Part shown: piece after piece, positions 14,868 through 15,000 of the stretch
How the letters are laid out: every line of letters begins with the position of its first letter
Numbering within the stretch: position 1 is the stretch's first letter
Assembly: GCA_012513125.1 (NCBI GenBank)
Contig: JAAZCS010000102.1
Span: forward strand, 1-15,000
Length of the DNA: 15,000 nucleotides
Direction of reading: 5' to 3'
Source of the DNA: Treponema sp.
Lineage (GTDB): Bacteria > Spirochaetota > Spirochaetia > Treponematales > Treponemataceae
Made by a program: the position numbers and the translations under genes
The notes under the pieces: generated by a model
Told to the model about the DNA's origin: nothing
The model's database searches: none
What the model saw: the letters and a program-made list of their open reading frames with translations, nothing else

Positions 14868-15000
14868 TCAATATTAGTACAGTCCTCAAACACCCCAAAT
14901 TTATTTAAGCAACTGACTTTGCAGTTGTTGCTTTCTGATTATAAACAGAAGGAGGAAGACCGTCTTCTGTTACTGTTGTTACTCGAAGAGTATTATAATA
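14868..15000 (-). mobile_element. End of an insertion sequence (partial)
   Basis: The stretch contains the C-terminus of a transposase reading from beyond the window, next to an abruptly broken hlyD gene, which is the pattern of an element inserted there. The exact boundary cannot be set without the other end; it probably lies between about 14850 and 14885. A short hairpin CAACTG/CAGTTG (14910-14927) overlaps the transposase 3' end. Confidence 0.55.
14905..15000 (-). CDS. Transposase C-terminus, partial
   Basis: The minus-strand frame is open from the window edge to a TAA at 14905-14907, giving the last 31 residues. It begins YYNTLRV and contains GLPPSVYNQK. A YYN-x-x-R element followed by a Pro-rich stretch and a Tyr is how integrase-core (IS3-like DDE) transposases commonly end, where the usual form is YYN..R...G..P..Y. 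The family call rests on this short tail only and is tentative. Its position right after a truncated hlyD supports the idea of an insertion sequence. The rest of the gene lies beyond the window. Confidence 0.55.
   Translation of the reverse strand, partial: YYNTLRVTTVTEDGLPPSVYNQKATTAKSVA

Noticed and set aside
1..15000. CRISPR array, tRNA, rRNA or riboswitch
   Set aside because: No regularly spaced repeats, no tRNA cloverleaf or CCA-type pattern and no rRNA-like sequence was noticed on either strand; no riboswitch class was recognised.

Overview
The window looks like chromosomal DNA of a low-GC, anaerobic treponeme. The strongest clue is the enoyl reductase at 4083-5309, which closely resembles the trans-2-enoyl-CoA reductase (TER/FabV) I recall from Treponema denticola. 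The assignment is by recall of sequence, not by a database search. No rRNA, tRNA or CRISPR array was seen.

Layout. (1) 1-6604 holds minus-strand housekeeping genes: the N-terminal three quarters of an NADP-type glutamate dehydrogenase (gdhA, cut by the window start), then in transcription order pyrB-pyrI-pyrC (aspartate carbamoyltransferase catalytic and regulatory chains, dihydroorotase), and before them fabF-fabV (ketoacyl-ACP synthase II and enoyl reductase), which end in a clear intrinsic terminator. A perfect inverted repeat brackets a TATGAT box just ahead of pyrB. (2) 6605-6838 is a divergent promoter region between fabF and pta containing an 18-bp imperfect tandem repeat. pta (phosphate acetyltransferase) follows on the plus strand. 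Its terminator appears to be shared with a convergent small membrane protein gene (7928-8242). (3) 8352-11144 is a large exported glycoside hydrolase of the clan GH-A type, apparently with a carbohydrate-binding domain inserted within its catalytic barrel. Between it and the small membrane protein lies a terminator hairpin that overlaps a possible 9-codon leader peptide.

(4) 11407-15000 is an AT-rich plus-strand accessory block: a short exported S41-type peptidase homologue, a peptidase-containing ABC exporter (C39 protease plus ABC, the class that cleaves and exports double-glycine leader peptides), and an HlyD-type membrane fusion protein that stops after 179 residues. Immediately beyond its stop is the 3' end of a transposase on the opposite strand, so an insertion sequence has probably truncated the fusion protein. 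No substrate peptide with a double-glycine leader is visible in the window.

Together the core genes cover nitrogen assimilation, early pyrimidine synthesis, fatty-acid elongation and acetate/acetyl-phosphate metabolism. The accessory genes suggest polysaccharide use and a probably disabled peptide-secretion locus.
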